Under the pieces are notes generated by a model that ran no database searches, had not been told where the DNA came from, and saw only the letters and a list, made by a program, of their open reading frames with translations. A program made the position numbers and the translations under genes. From an uncultured Clostridia bacterium (GTDB taxonomy: Bacteria > Bacillota > Clostridia > Lachnospirales > Anaerotignaceae), in contig CALWSR010000007.1 in NCBI GenBank assembly GCA_944384265.1, positions 37,586 through 101,585 of the forward strand: a stretch of DNA of 64,000 bases, in the 5' to 3' direction. How positions within the stretch are numbered: position 1 is the first letter of the stretch; each line of letters begins with the position of its first letter. Of the stretch, positions 52,744 to 61,887 are shown one piece after another.

Positions 52744-53484
52744 GAGGGTGTTAAGCAAATAATGAATGGAATGAGAAAGAGGAATTACAATGGAACTTGG
52801 CAAAAAGAAACATGGTGAAATCTACCATTTCTAGAGAACGGGATACAACACATATTTTTCTTCTGAAAAAACCAATGCCTCTGACGAGAATTGTTCCTTT
52901 CAATAGGAGAAGTGTATTTTTTACTTTGTAATAATAGATAACTTCTGCATAAGACTTCCAGTTGTCAGTCATATAAGTTTTTACATTCCACTTTTTTAAT
53001 CTTTGGAGTCATTTTTTAAGGGTAATGGTATCACCATTGCCACATTCGATGCGTTGTACTGTACCAGTACAATATGCTTTCCATATTCAAAGCTTGTTTT
53101 TTTTAAATGCAGAAAGTGCCGCATTTCATCTAATTGTATTACCACAGCTTCTGAAGCAGGCTGTGGTTTTTCATAATGCTGTAATGCAAATTTTCTTACC
53201 CAGCTTAATATACTGGTTGCAGAAGTATTCAATAAACCAGCGATTGTTCTAAAAGATAACCCATTAATATATAATAAACATGCAATTAATTTTGTCTGCT
53301 CATCAAATCCCTTCTGTAAGGTTGGTACAAATTGATAACCACAATTTTTGCATTTATATCTTTGATGCCCTTTTATAAATCCATTTTTGCTGTGTTCTGT
53401 TGCTCCGCATTTTTTACATTCCATGCCAATAACATCTCCTTTGTTATTAGTATGTCCTTATTTCATCACCTTAATAACACCCTC
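52744..53484 (-). mobile_element. Decayed IS1-family insertion sequence
   Basis: About 741 bp bounded by GAGGGTGTTA (52744-52753) and its inverse TAACACCCTC (53475-53484); the IS1-like GGTG end and the size fit the family. It carries one frameshifted transposase gene. No clear target duplication is seen. Confidence 0.72.
52762..53424 (-). pseudogene. IS1-family transposase, frameshifted
   Basis: From 53424: zinc-ribbon N-terminus MECKKCGATEHSKNGFIKGH and YKCKNCGYQFVP (InsA-type, two C-x2-C), HTH (GLSFRTIAGLLNTSATSILSWVRK), and start of the DDE domain (VIQLDEMRHFLHLKKT). After a stop at 52996 the remainder appears in other frames: VKTYMTDNWKSYAEVI, IERNNSRQRHWFF and RRKICVVSRSLEMVDFTMFL FAKF. 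At least three frame changes, so inactive. Confidence 0.75.
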
Positions 53485-54364
53485 TTTTATTTTTTTATAT
53501 TTATGCTTTTTGAATGAACTACCAGTTTCATTCCCCTGTTAAACCATTCATTAATTCAAAAACCTTCATACTTTTTTGTTTTCTACTGCTGCGTACTATG
53601 ATAAGTCTTTGTTGATTCTCCCACCATAGCCAATGGCTTTATTTCCCCCTCTCCTCCAATCCTTACAAAAGCTTTTACATTCCTTTCATTCTTTCCTTTT
53701 CATACAATGCCTTTATTTTGATTCATTCTTTTGTATCTCCCACAAATTTTCATACTGCTTTTCTGTTCTATTTTTACACCAATTTTCAATTTGCAGTACA
53801 TTTTTGGGAAAAAATGAAACACACAGCAATAGAAATTAAAAATGGCGGCAAAAAATTCAAAAAAAGGAGCATTTTGCTGCTATAACCGTAAAACAATGGA
53901 AAATACAAACCAATTTATATATCGTTATACTCCTGTTTTATTACTTTGGATTTATTTTGATACTGTATCCTTTTCAGCTTTTTTATATCCCACTGCCTCT
54001 ACATTTCAATACCATATTACCGTTTCTGTTTTACTTGCCAATTTTGTTTTTTGTCATGGTATTTTCAAATATTCATTATAAAATGATGGACGCATTACAT
54101 TTCTAAAAAAATGATATGATATTTTGGAAGCATAAAGCTTTGAAACGGGACAATGGAATTTTTGTTGCTTTTTTTCAAAAAAAGCAATAAAAGAGCTTTC
54201 GGACTTTCTTATACAGTCAATAAAAATACAGTAGACTGGTTTAATCAACATTTCGCTGCTTTCTATTTCATATATAAAAGCAGCAAAATCAAAATGATAA
54301 TCAAAAAAAGCCGCCTACATACAAAAATGTTTTATTTATGACTATATATTCAGCCAAATACAAC
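53485..54364. other. Intergenic region, no supported gene
   Basis: About 900 AT-rich bases between the IS1 remnant and the exporter operon. Short frames lack ribosome binding sites; no element recognised. Confidence 0.4.
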
Positions 54365-54394
54365 GATAAAAGACGCTTCCAAAACAGAAGCGCC
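54365..54394 (-). terminator. Terminator of the exporter operon
   Basis: GGCGCTTC / GAAGCGTC stem (one G-T pair; arms at 54394-54387 and 54379-54372 on the minus strand), loop TGTTTTG, then TTTTATC. Confidence 0.82.
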
Positions 54395-54405
54395 TCAACA
54401 TCATA

Positions 54406-55014
54406 TTATATTTCCTTTTCCATCATATCCACAATCAAATCCACACATTTTTCCACACCCAATATGCCGCTGTTTAAACACAAATGATACCCAGTCCAAT
54501 CCTGCCAAAGATATTCTGTATTGTTTTTATAAAAGGACGACCTTCTTTTGTCATTTTGTTTTAACACATTCAACACATTTTCCTGTGCCACACCATACTT
54601 TTGTGTGGCTGTCTGTATTCTGTTTTCCAAATCTGCATAAATAAATACTCTCAGACAATCCTTTCTTGCCCTCAAAATGCCTCCTGCACACCTGCCCACA
54701 ATGACACAGGGACCATTCATGGCCAATTCCTTTATGATATTGCTTTCTTCTAAAAAAACCCGTCTGTCTGCCTGCAAGCCGTTTCCTGTCAATCCGCTTT
54801 GTGCCAAAAGAGCCAAATCATACAAAAGACTTTTGTTTGCCGTTTCCTCCATATGCTCTATATTTTCCGGATGAACGTGCATTTTTTTTGCTGTCATTTC
54901 CAATATTTCTCTGCCATAGCAGGGGATTTGCAGTCTTTTTGCCACTGCCCTTCCCACTGCCAGACCACTGCTGGCATATTGTCTTTCAATGGTCAAAATT
55001 TTATATTTTTTCAA
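54406..55014 (-). CDS. Cytidylate kinase-like family protein (PF13189)
   Basis: 202-residue P-loop kinase-like protein. Family landmarks: ILTIERQYASSGLAVGRAVAKRL at the N-terminus, CYGREILEMTAKK, CVIVGRCAGGILRARKDCLRVFIYA and FYKNNTEYLWQDWTGYHLCLNSG. The usual glycine-rich loop YGSGG reads YASSG here, so nucleotide binding may be altered. The start is TTG at 55014, preceded by GGGGGGGAT; upstream ATGs lack a ribosome binding site. It is the last gene of the ABC exporter operon, 16 bases after the exporter gene. Function of the family is unproven. Confidence 0.82.
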   Translation of the reverse strand: MKKYKILTIERQYASSGLAVGRAVAKRLQIPCYGREILEMTAKKMHVHPENIEHMEETANKSLLYDLALLAQSGLTGNGLQADRRVFLEESNIIKELAMNGPCVIVGRCAGGILRARKDCLRVFIYADLENRIQTATQKYGVAQENVLNVLKQNDKRRSSFYKNNTEYLWQDWTGYHLCLNSGILGVEKCVDLIVDMMEKEI

Positions 55015-55030
55015 TGTAATCCCCCCCTTT

Positions 55031-56869
55031 TTATACCGCTTCCGCTTTTTCAAACTGGCTGTTATACAGCTGTGCATAAAAACCATTTTTTTGCAAAAGT
55101 GTTTCATGGTTTCCCTGCTCTATGATATCTCCATCCTTCATCACAAGTATCAAATCTGCATCCTTTATGGTGGAAAGTCTGTGAGCAATGATAAAGCTGG
55201 TGCGTCCCTGCATCAATGTGTTCATCGCCTTTTGAATCTGTACTTCTGTTCTGGTGTCAACAGAGCTGGTTGCTTCATCCAGTATCATAATTTTGTTGTC
55301 TGCCAATATGGCCCTTGCAATGGTCAAAAGCTGTTTCTGCCCTTGAGAAATGTTGCTTGTTTCTTCATTGAGCACCATTTGATAGCCCTCCGGCTGTGTC
55401 ATAATAAAATGATGGGCATGAGCCGCCTTTGCCGCTTCTATCACTTCTTCATCTGTGGCATCCAGTCTGCCGTATCTGATGTTTTCCATAATGGTGCCGT
55501 TAAAAAGCCATGTATCCTGCAAAACCATGCCAAACAGCTCTCTCAGCTCTGTTCTGTTAAATTGCTTCAAATCCTGTCCATCAATTTTGATACTGCCCTT
55601 GTTGACATCATAAAAACGCATCAAAAGCTTTATCATAGTGGTTTTGCCTGCGCCTGTGGGTCCAACAATGGCCACCTTTTGCCCCTCTCCCACATGGGAA
55701 GAAAAATCATGTATAATGATTTGCTCTGGACGATAGCCAAACTGTACGTGTTCAAAATCCACAATGCCCCTGGTTTTAGAAATATCCACAGGGTTTGGCA
55801 CCTTTTGGTCCTCTTCCTTTTCCTCCAAAAATTCAAACACTCTTTCTGCCGCTGCTGCTGAGGACTGCAATAAATTGCTTACCTGTGCAATTTGCTGCAT
55901 AGGCTGTGTGAAGTTTCTGATATATTGGAAAAAGGATTGTATCTGTCCCACCTGTATTCTGCCGGCAATGGTCAAATAGCCTCCCAAAAGGGCTACCATC
56001 ACATAGCCCAAGTTGCCTATAAACTGCATCAAAGGCATCATCATACCGGAAAAAAACTGTGATTTCCAAGCCGACTCATACAAGCTTGCATTGACTGCTT
56101 GAAATGCTTCCACCGTTTCTTCTTCTTTATTAAACACCTTTACAATGTTGTGTCCGGAATAAATTTCTTCCACCTGTCCATTGACATCTCCCAAAAATTG
56201 CTGCTGCTGTTGGAAATATTTTTGAGAATGTCTTGTAATCAATCCAATGACAATCATAGAAACGGGTATAATCACAAAGGCGCAGGCTGTCATCAGCACA
56301 CTGATGCGGAGCATCATGATAAACACGCCAATGATGGTTGTCACAGAGGTAATCAGCTGTGTCACACTTTGGTTTAATCCCATTTGCAGTGTATCCACGT
56401 CATTTGTCACACGGGAAAGCACCTCTCCTGTTGTTCTGCTTTCAAAATACTCCAAAGGCATTCTGTTGATTTTTTGAGAAATATCCCTTCTCATGGTATA
56501 GGATACATCATTTGAAATGCCTGTCATAATAAAACCCTGTATCAGCATAAAAGCAGAGCTTAAAATGTATAATCCCATTAAAAGCAGCAGTATACTGCCT
56601 ATTTTGGCAAAATCAATGCCTCCTGTGCCGTTTATTTTTAAAAGCAGTCCATTAAAAATTTCTGTTGTGGCCTCTCCCAATATGGTAGGCCCTATGATAT
56701 TAAATGCGGTTCCGGCAATTGCAAAAACAAACATAATCAAAATACGGATATGATATTTTTTCATATAAGCAATCAGCTTTGCCATACTCTTTCTAAAATC
56801 CTTTGCCTTTTCCCCGGGCATACCTCCGCCCATAGGGCCTTGGGGCATGGCATTTCTTCTTTCACTCAT
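55031..56869 (-). CDS. ABC exporter, fused permease/ATPase, second subunit
   Basis: 612 residues: six transmembrane helices (about 40-330) and a C-terminal ATPase with Walker A GPTGAGKT, signature ISQGQKQLLTIARAI (Ser-Gln in place of Ser-Gly), Walker B KIMILDEATSSVD and H-loop IAHRLSTI. N-terminal Gly/Met/Pro-rich tail (QGPMGGGMPGEKAKDF) is typical of the second partner of heterodimeric multidrug exporters (YfiC/LmrD-like). It begins seven bases after its partner gene. Substrate probably drugs or peptides, unknown. Confidence 0.94.
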   Translation of the reverse strand: MSERRNAMPQGPMGGGMPGEKAKDFRKSMAKLIAYMKKYHIRILIMFVFAIAGTAFNIIGPTILGEATTEIFNGLLLKINGTGGIDFAKIGSILLLLMGLYILSSAFMLIQGFIMTGISNDVSYTMRRDISQKINRMPLEYFESRTTGEVLSRVTNDVDTLQMGLNQSVTQLITSVTTIIGVFIMMLRISVLMTACAFVIIPVSMIVIGLITRHSQKYFQQQQQFLGDVNGQVEEIYSGHNIVKVFNKEEETVEAFQAVNASLYESAWKSQFFSGMMMPLMQFIGNLGYVMVALLGGYLTIAGRIQVGQIQSFFQYIRNFTQPMQQIAQVSNLLQSSAAAAERVFEFLEEKEEDQKVPNPVDISKTRGIVDFEHVQFGYRPEQIIIHDFSSHVGEGQKVAIVGPTGAGKTTMIKLLMRFYDVNKGSIKIDGQDLKQFNRTELRELFGMVLQDTWLFNGTIMENIRYGRLDATDEEVIEAAKAAHAHHFIMTQPEGYQMVLNEETSNISQGQKQLLTIARAILADNKIMILDEATSSVDTRTEVQIQKAMNTLMQGRTSFIIAHRLSTIKDADLILVMKDGDIIEQGNHETLLQKNGFYAQLYNSQFEKAEAV

Positions 56870-56876
56870 GTTCTGC

Positions 56877-59048
56877 TTACTCCTTTCCGTCGTTTAATTC
56901 CTTTTCAGACAGCTGAGAAAGGGCAATTTGTTTATAAACCTCACAGTCGGATAACAGCTCCTTGTGGGTGCCTTTTCCCACAATATGTCCCTCATCCAGC
57001 ACAATAATTTGGTCTGCGTGAAGTATGGTGCTGATTCTTTGGGCAACAATAATGGTGGTGGCATCCTTTGTGTGTGTTTTCAACGCTCGGCGCAAAACCA
57101 CATCTGTTTTATAATCCAGTGCAGAAAAGCTGTCATCAAAAATATAAATTTCCGGATTTTTGGCAATGGCTCTTGCAATAGAAAGTCTTTGCTTTTGCCC
57201 TCCTGATACATTTGTACCCCCTTGGGCAATGGCAGAGTCAAAGCCATCCTCTTTTTCCTGTATAAAATCAATGGCCTGTGCAATTTCTGCCGCCTTTTGT
57301 ATTTCCTCCTCTGAAGCCTGTTGGTTTCCATATCTCAAATTGGAATCAATGGTGCCGGAAAATAAAACCCCCTTTTGAGGCACATAGCCTATTTTTTCCC
57401 GCAGCAATTTTTGAGGCAGTTCTCTTACGTCCACACCATCCACTGTAATGGCTCCTTCCGTTACATCAAAAAATCTTGGAATCAAATTGACCAGTGTAGA
57501 CTTTCCGCTTCCTGTACTGCCGATAATGGCTGTGGTTTTTCCCTTTTCGGCAGTAAATGTAATGTGAGAAAGCACCCTTTCTTCTGCATCGGGATAGGAA
57601 AAAGAAACATCCTCAAATGTGACAACGCCCACCTTTTCAGCCAAAGGCATTTTGGTATGCTCTTTATCTGTTATAGTTGCTTCTGTTTCCAGTATTTCAT
57701 TGATACGGGCGCCGGAAACGCTTGCCCTTGGTATCATAATAGAAATAATGGTCAGCATCAAAAATGACATGATAATCATCATAGTATACTGTATAAAAGC
57801 CATCAAATCCCCCACCTGCATGGCGCCGGAATCAATGCTGTATCCGCCTTTATATACAATCAGTACAGAAATGCCGTTCATAATCAGCATCATGGCAGGC
57901 ATCATAAATGTCATGGCTCTGTTGACAAAAAGATTTGTTTTTGTCAATATTTTGTTGCTGTATTCAAATCGTTCTTCTTCGTGTTTTTCTGTGCTAAAGG
58001 CACGGATTACCATAATACCTGTCAATATTTCTCTGGTAATCAAATTCAGTTTGTCTATCAGCTTTTGCAGTGCTTTGAATTTGGGCATGGCTACTGTAAA
58101 AAGGGTGCCTACCACACACAAAATCAATGCCACGGCAACGGCAATAATCCACGCCATAGATGTGTTTGTATGAAGCACCATCATAATACCGCCAATGCCC
58201 AGTATGGGCGCATAAAGCACAATGCGGAATATCATCATCATAAGCATTTGCACCTGCTGTATATCGTTTGTGCTTCTTGTAATCAAAGAAGCCGTTGAAA
58301 ACCGGTCAAATTCTGCACTGGAAAAATCAATCACCTTTGTAAACACTTTTTGTCTGATATCTCGGCCAAATGCAGCTGCCACACGACAGGAAAGAAATGT
58401 GACGCCAATGGAGGCGGCCATAATCAAAAGTGCAAACAAAAGCATTTTTCCTCCCGATTTTAAAATATACTGTGTTTGCAGCTGTGCCAAATCCACTCCC
58501 TGCCGAGTATATTCGTCTCTCAAAAATGCCACAGCAGACTGCTGTATCACAGAATCAGGCTGGTTTTCAAACTGCTCCAGCAAATGCTCTGTGACAGCTG
58601 TTTTTTCTTTTTGAGGCAGATTTTGTATATAATCTGTCAAATTTTCATTTTCTCCTATTGCCAGCTGTTTTTTCACCTGTTGGGCTTGTTGGCTGTCTGT
58701 TGACAAAAAAAGCAATGCATTCATGGGCTTTGCAAATATTTCATCCAAATTTTCTTTTGCAGTGTCATCTATCTCCTTTAGCACCCACATATTGCCTTGT
58801 TTTTCGTAGCTTTGCTCCACAATGGTTTTTTGCTCTGGTGTAAAAAACATTGCCAAGGCTTTCATGGTTCCACTTCTCAGCTGTGTGGCCACTGCATTTT
58901 CAATGCCCCCCTGCTGTATTCCCACATCCACAATATCCGATGTATAAGACGGCAGAGAAAGGTCACAATAAGCCTGCAAAAACAATAACAATACAATCAA
59001 TACTATCATTGCAGCAGACTTTTTTAAATATTTCAATAATTTTATCAT
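56877..59048 (-). CDS. ABC exporter, fused permease/ATPase, first subunit
   Basis: 723 residues. Longer than its partner because an extracytoplasmic insertion of ~140 residues (about 45-190, rich in Gln, Glu, Leu) sits between TM1 and TM2, as known for this subfamily. ATPase: Walker A GSTGSGKS, signature NVSGGQKQRLSIARAIAKNPEIYIFDDSFSALD (Walker B ends in Asp, not Glu, so this is the degenerate ATP site usual in heterodimers) and H-loop replaced by Gln (VAQRISTI). First gene of the operon, behind a MarR-controlled promoter. Confidence 0.94.
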   Translation of the reverse strand: MIKLLKYLKKSAAMIVLIVLLLFLQAYCDLSLPSYTSDIVDVGIQQGGIENAVATQLRSGTMKALAMFFTPEQKTIVEQSYEKQGNMWVLKEIDDTAKENLDEIFAKPMNALLFLSTDSQQAQQVKKQLAIGENENLTDYIQNLPQKEKTAVTEHLLEQFENQPDSVIQQSAVAFLRDEYTRQGVDLAQLQTQYILKSGGKMLLFALLIMAASIGVTFLSCRVAAAFGRDIRQKVFTKVIDFSSAEFDRFSTASLITRSTNDIQQVQMLMMMIFRIVLYAPILGIGGIMMVLHTNTSMAWIIAVAVALILCVVGTLFTVAMPKFKALQKLIDKLNLITREILTGIMVIRAFSTEKHEEERFEYSNKILTKTNLFVNRAMTFMMPAMMLIMNGISVLIVYKGGYSIDSGAMQVGDLMAFIQYTMMIIMSFLMLTIISIMIPRASVSGARINEILETEATITDKEHTKMPLAEKVGVVTFEDVSFSYPDAEERVLSHITFTAEKGKTTAIIGSTGSGKSTLVNLIPRFFDVTEGAITVDGVDVRELPQKLLREKIGYVPQKGVLFSGTIDSNLRYGNQQASEEEIQKAAEIAQAIDFIQEKEDGFDSAIAQGGTNVSGGQKQRLSIARAIAKNPEIYIFDDSFSALDYKTDVVLRRALKTHTKDATTIIVAQRISTILHADQIIVLDEGHIVGKGTHKELLSDCEVYKQIALSQLSEKELNDGKE

Positions 59049-59093
59049 ACCCTTTTCTTTCCTCCTAACCCTTTATAATAAATGGTAATAGTA

Positions 59094-59122
59094 ACTATAA
59101 TACGACAAATTATAATTGTCAA
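59094..59122 (-). promoter_or_regulatory. Promoter of the exporter operon
   Basis: Minus-strand TTGACA (59122-59117) and TATAGT (59099-59094) with exactly 17 bases between, about 46 bases before the start codon. A strong sigma-A promoter; the spacer is filled by a palindromic operator. Confidence 0.8.
59104..59120. promoter_or_regulatory. Palindromic MarR operator
   Basis: GACAAATTATAATTGTC has 5-bp exact arms (GACAA/TTGTC) and an AT core. It lies between the -35 and -10 of the exporter promoter. Adjacent TATAATTGTYAATA direct repeats (near 59112 and 59126) may extend the binding region. Repression by the divergent MarR protein is inferred. Confidence 0.68.
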
Positions 59123-59162
59123 TAGTATAATTGTTAATATTATATGAACTATTTGCATTCTA

Positions 59163-59193
59163 TTGACTTTTATTTTTTCTATGATACTATAAT
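59163..59193 (+). promoter_or_regulatory. Promoter of the marR-type gene
   Basis: TTGACT (59163-59168) and TATAAT (59188-59193), 19-base spacer, about 50 bases before the start codon. Confidence 0.55.
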
Positions 59194-59242
59194 AATAACC
59201 ATTTATATTATTTTATTCATATAAGCAAAGGAGTTATCAGGC

Positions 59243-59689
59243 ATGGAAGAAAAAAACAACCGTAAACTGGCAGTTGATTTTTGCAACATATTTATGGAAA
59301 TGAAGCATACATTTCATAATCACGTTTTCCCTGCTTCTACGATGCGCATTCATTCCCATGCTTTTCATACGCTTTGTATACTCAGCCATTTTCAGCAGCA
59401 GCATATTACCATGTCTCAATTAGCAGACAAATTGGATATTACAAAACAGCAGCTTTCTAAAATTATAAATGATTTGGAGCAAAAACAGCTTGTAGAGCGT
59501 ATCCATGATACACAAAACCGCAGAAGGGTTTATATACAAATTACAAAAGAGGGAAAAGTACTTTTGGAGCAGTTTGGGGAAAGTATCATACAGCATATCC
59601 TAAAAACAATCAATTCTATTACAGAAGAGGATAAAAAACGTCTTGCAGAAGCCATTTCTACACTCCATGAAATATTTCTGCAAATATAA
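59243..59689 (+). CDS. MarR-family transcriptional regulator
   Basis: 148 residues with the MarR winged helix in the middle: ITMSQLADKLDITKQQLSKI (about 52-71), NDLEQKQLVERIHDTQNRRR and the wing VYIQITKEGKVLLEQFG. Dimerisation helices at both ends. It is divergent from the exporter operon and almost certainly represses it; ligands would be exporter substrates. AAAGGAG nine bases before the ATG. Confidence 0.95.
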   Translation: MEEKNNRKLAVDFCNIFMEMKHTFHNHVFPASTMRIHSHAFHTLCILSHFQQQHITMSQLADKLDITKQQLSKIINDLEQKQLVERIHDTQNRRRVYIQITKEGKVLLEQFGESIIQHILKTINSITEEDKKRLAEAISTLHEIFLQI

Positions 59690-59804
59690 TATATGTTGCA
59701 TTTCTGATATATTATTTTTATAAAATATGGTAAGAAAAGCAGAATGCATTGCAAAAGCCTTTCTCATACTCCACCAAATATTTCTGCAAGCATTTACACA
59801 AAAA
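59690..59804 (+). repeat. Degenerate duplicate of the marR 3' end
   Basis: 59745-59790 (ATTGCAAAAGCCTTTCTCAT then ACTCCACCAAATATTTCTGC) resembles the last 45 bases of the marR gene (TTGCAGAAGCCATTTCTACA, CTCCATGAAATATTTCTGCA), about three quarters identical. It ends next to the MITE copy B. Confidence 0.45.
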
Positions 59805-59955
59805 AGGAGCTGTCGCAAAATGAAATTGTGACAGCAATTTACACAAGAAAGGTTTACAAATAACAAAAAACCGGCTGTTTTTTGAGTGAAATTTACTCAA
59901 AAAGCAACCGGTTTTATACATATTATTTTAATAGGACCATTTTGCAACAGCCTCT
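59805..59955. mobile_element. MITE-like nested palindrome, copy B
   Basis: 151 bp. Left end AGGAGCTGTCGCAAAATG and right end the near-inverse (AGAGGCTGTTGCAAAATG when reversed), 15 of 18 matching. Core hairpin AACCGG...CCGGTT with GAGTgaaatttACTC at its top. Lies between convergent genes marR and the DUF368 gene and could terminate both. Confidence 0.8.
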
Positions 59956-60095
59956 TTGCAGATGATATATTCATTCATTTTTATGCTATTTTCAAAACCA
60001 AGAAAGCTTTTTCTCCATACAATCATTTATGTAGTATGTTAAAGCTTCCCTTTTTGCCATGCACTCCTTTATCAGCATTTTTGACAAATGCACTT

Positions 60096-60968
60096 TTATT
60101 TTTGTGCTGTTTTCAGCAGCTGCAACCCCAGTATCATGATACCGCCTATGAAAAAAAACAAAATGCTAAATGTGGAAATGCCCATGGCACTTTGAGGAAC
60201 CTCCAATGTGGTGGGACCCATTACAATGGCATACAACGAGCCTATCATCAGTCCCACAATGGCATATACTGTTTGAGAGCGAAAATGCTCCAATGCCACT
60301 TTTACAAGGCGCACAATGGTGGCAATGCCTGCCAATATGCCAAGGCCAAATACAATCACTGCCGGCAGTGCTTCAAAATCAAATGACAATACGCTTTTTA
60401 TGGCATTCATAATAGGTACATACAATCCAAATATCAAAAGCAGCGTGGAACCGGAAATCCCCGGAAGCACCATGGCAGAAATGGCTATCATCGCTACAAA
60501 AAATATATAAACGCCGGTACCCACATTCATCTGCAGCAGATTGATAGAGGATTCCTCCCCTCCTGTGGGATTAAAATAAGTAATGACAACCACCAACAGT
60601 ATACCGGCTATTAAAAACCATATATTTTTCCCATGTCCCAAAAAGCACTCTCTTTCTTCTCTCATAACAACAGGAATGGAAAATACAATAAAGCCCAAAA
60701 ACAAAGAGCTGATTTCATAAATGTGACTTTGGAAAACTGCTGTCAATATCAACACAGCCAATACAAAGCCAATGACCCATCCTATTCCCAGCTGTATCAA
60801 AAACCGTACCGCTTTGATTTTTTGTTTTTTTGTGCCTGTTACAATATCATGCAGTGAATTGATAAAATTATCATACTGCCCCAGCAAAAATGCTATGGTG
60901 CCTCCCGACACCCCCGGCACACTGTCTGCCAATGCCATAAAAAAACCGCAAATCCATTTCATTATCAT
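60096..60968 (-). CDS. DUF368 membrane protein, PopT-type polyprenyl phosphate translocase
   Basis: 290 residues, eight to nine hydrophobic segments. Family signatures: ALADSVPGVSGGTIAFLLGQYDNFINSLHDI at the N-terminus and the matching ISAMVLPGISGSTLLLIFGLY in the second half, the two GxSG re-entrant repeats. DUF368 proteins have been shown to return undecaprenyl phosphate across the membrane (PopT). This role is transferred from the family. AAAGGAG lies 11 bases before the ATG. Monocistronic; no pathway neighbours. Confidence 0.9.
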   Translation of the reverse strand: MIMKWICGFFMALADSVPGVSGGTIAFLLGQYDNFINSLHDIVTGTKKQKIKAVRFLIQLGIGWVIGFVLAVLILTAVFQSHIYEISSLFLGFIVFSIPVVMREERECFLGHGKNIWFLIAGILLVVVITYFNPTGGEESSINLLQMNVGTGVYIFFVAMIAISAMVLPGISGSTLLLIFGLYVPIMNAIKSVLSFDFEALPAVIVFGLGILAGIATIVRLVKVALEHFRSQTVYAIVGLMIGSLYAIVMGPTTLEVPQSAMGISTFSILFFFIGGIMILGLQLLKTAQK

Positions 60969-61707
60969 ATTTATATTATCTCCTTTGCATTTGTTTGACG
61001 TTTTTTATCATAGCACATTGTACGATATTTGAATAGAAAATTATTCTTAAAATTTCGTAAATTTTATTTCTTTGCAATAACGCTGCTTTGTTGCCTCTTT
61101 TTTACAATCTGTGAGAATCAGACAAATTCCGTGGTTTAAAATGAAAAAGTACATCCTTCTGTTTTTGCAACAAGAAGAAGCAATCCTTTTGTTTCGGCAT
61201 AAAATAATATTTGTGTAAAAAGTGCAGCAAAAAATCCTTTCTAACAATCATGCGGTAGTTGTATATGGCATCTCTCTTTTTACAACTGACTATTTTTCCC
61301 TTCCTGCACCAAACACTTCTATATATTAAAATCCATTTCATACTCATACATTTTCATTTGTTTCACGGTTCTGTCCCTTTTGCAAATGCAGATAAAACTG
61401 CCAATGCACTGCTCTCTTTTTACAGCTTTTCATTTTTTTCCAAAAACAGTTCTATGTATTAAAATCCATTTCATTTTCATTTGTTTCATGGTTCTGCCCC
61501 TTTTCCAATTCCCTTCCCTTTCTATACAGCTTCATATACTATTTTAACAGATATTGTTATCAGCACATATGACATGGGAGGACATATAGTTGTTTTTCAT
61601 ACCATTTCTGTTTTATCCACGCCATTTTTTTCCATTGCCATTTTCTTTTTTATTAAGCTTTATCTATTCCACTTTGTTTCAATGGCCAAGAGCTTTTCCC
61701 ACAACAA
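60969..61707. other. Intergenic region with tandem duplication
   Basis: Non-coding. It contains a diverged ~140-bp tandem duplication at 61272-61505 and ends at MITE copy C. Confidence 0.5.
61272..61505 (+). repeat. Diverged ~140-bp tandem duplication
   Basis: CTCTCTTTTTACA (61272 and 61412) opens both copies; TTAAAATCCATTTCAT and TTTTCATTTGTTTCA[CT]GGTTCTG follow in each. Period about 140. No reading frame is conserved. Confidence 0.6.
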
Positions 61708-61859
61708 AGGGACTGCCACAAAATAAAATTGCGGCAACAGCTTACACAAGAAAAGTTTGCAAACAGCAAAAAACCAGCTATTTTTTGAGTGGAATTTACT
61801 CAAAAAGCAACCGGTTTTGTACAATATTATTTTAAGAGGGCTATGTTGCAGCAGCTCCT
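61708..61859. mobile_element. MITE-like nested palindrome, copy C
   Basis: 152 bp, close to copy B (most positions identical by eye), left end AGGGACTGCCACAAAAT, right end reversed AGGAGCTGCTGCAACAT. Starts 28 bases after the oxidoreductase stop codon, so its inner CCGG hairpin may end that transcript. Confidence 0.8.
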
Positions 61860-61887
61860 TCACAGCAGTCCCCATAGATTATAAAAT

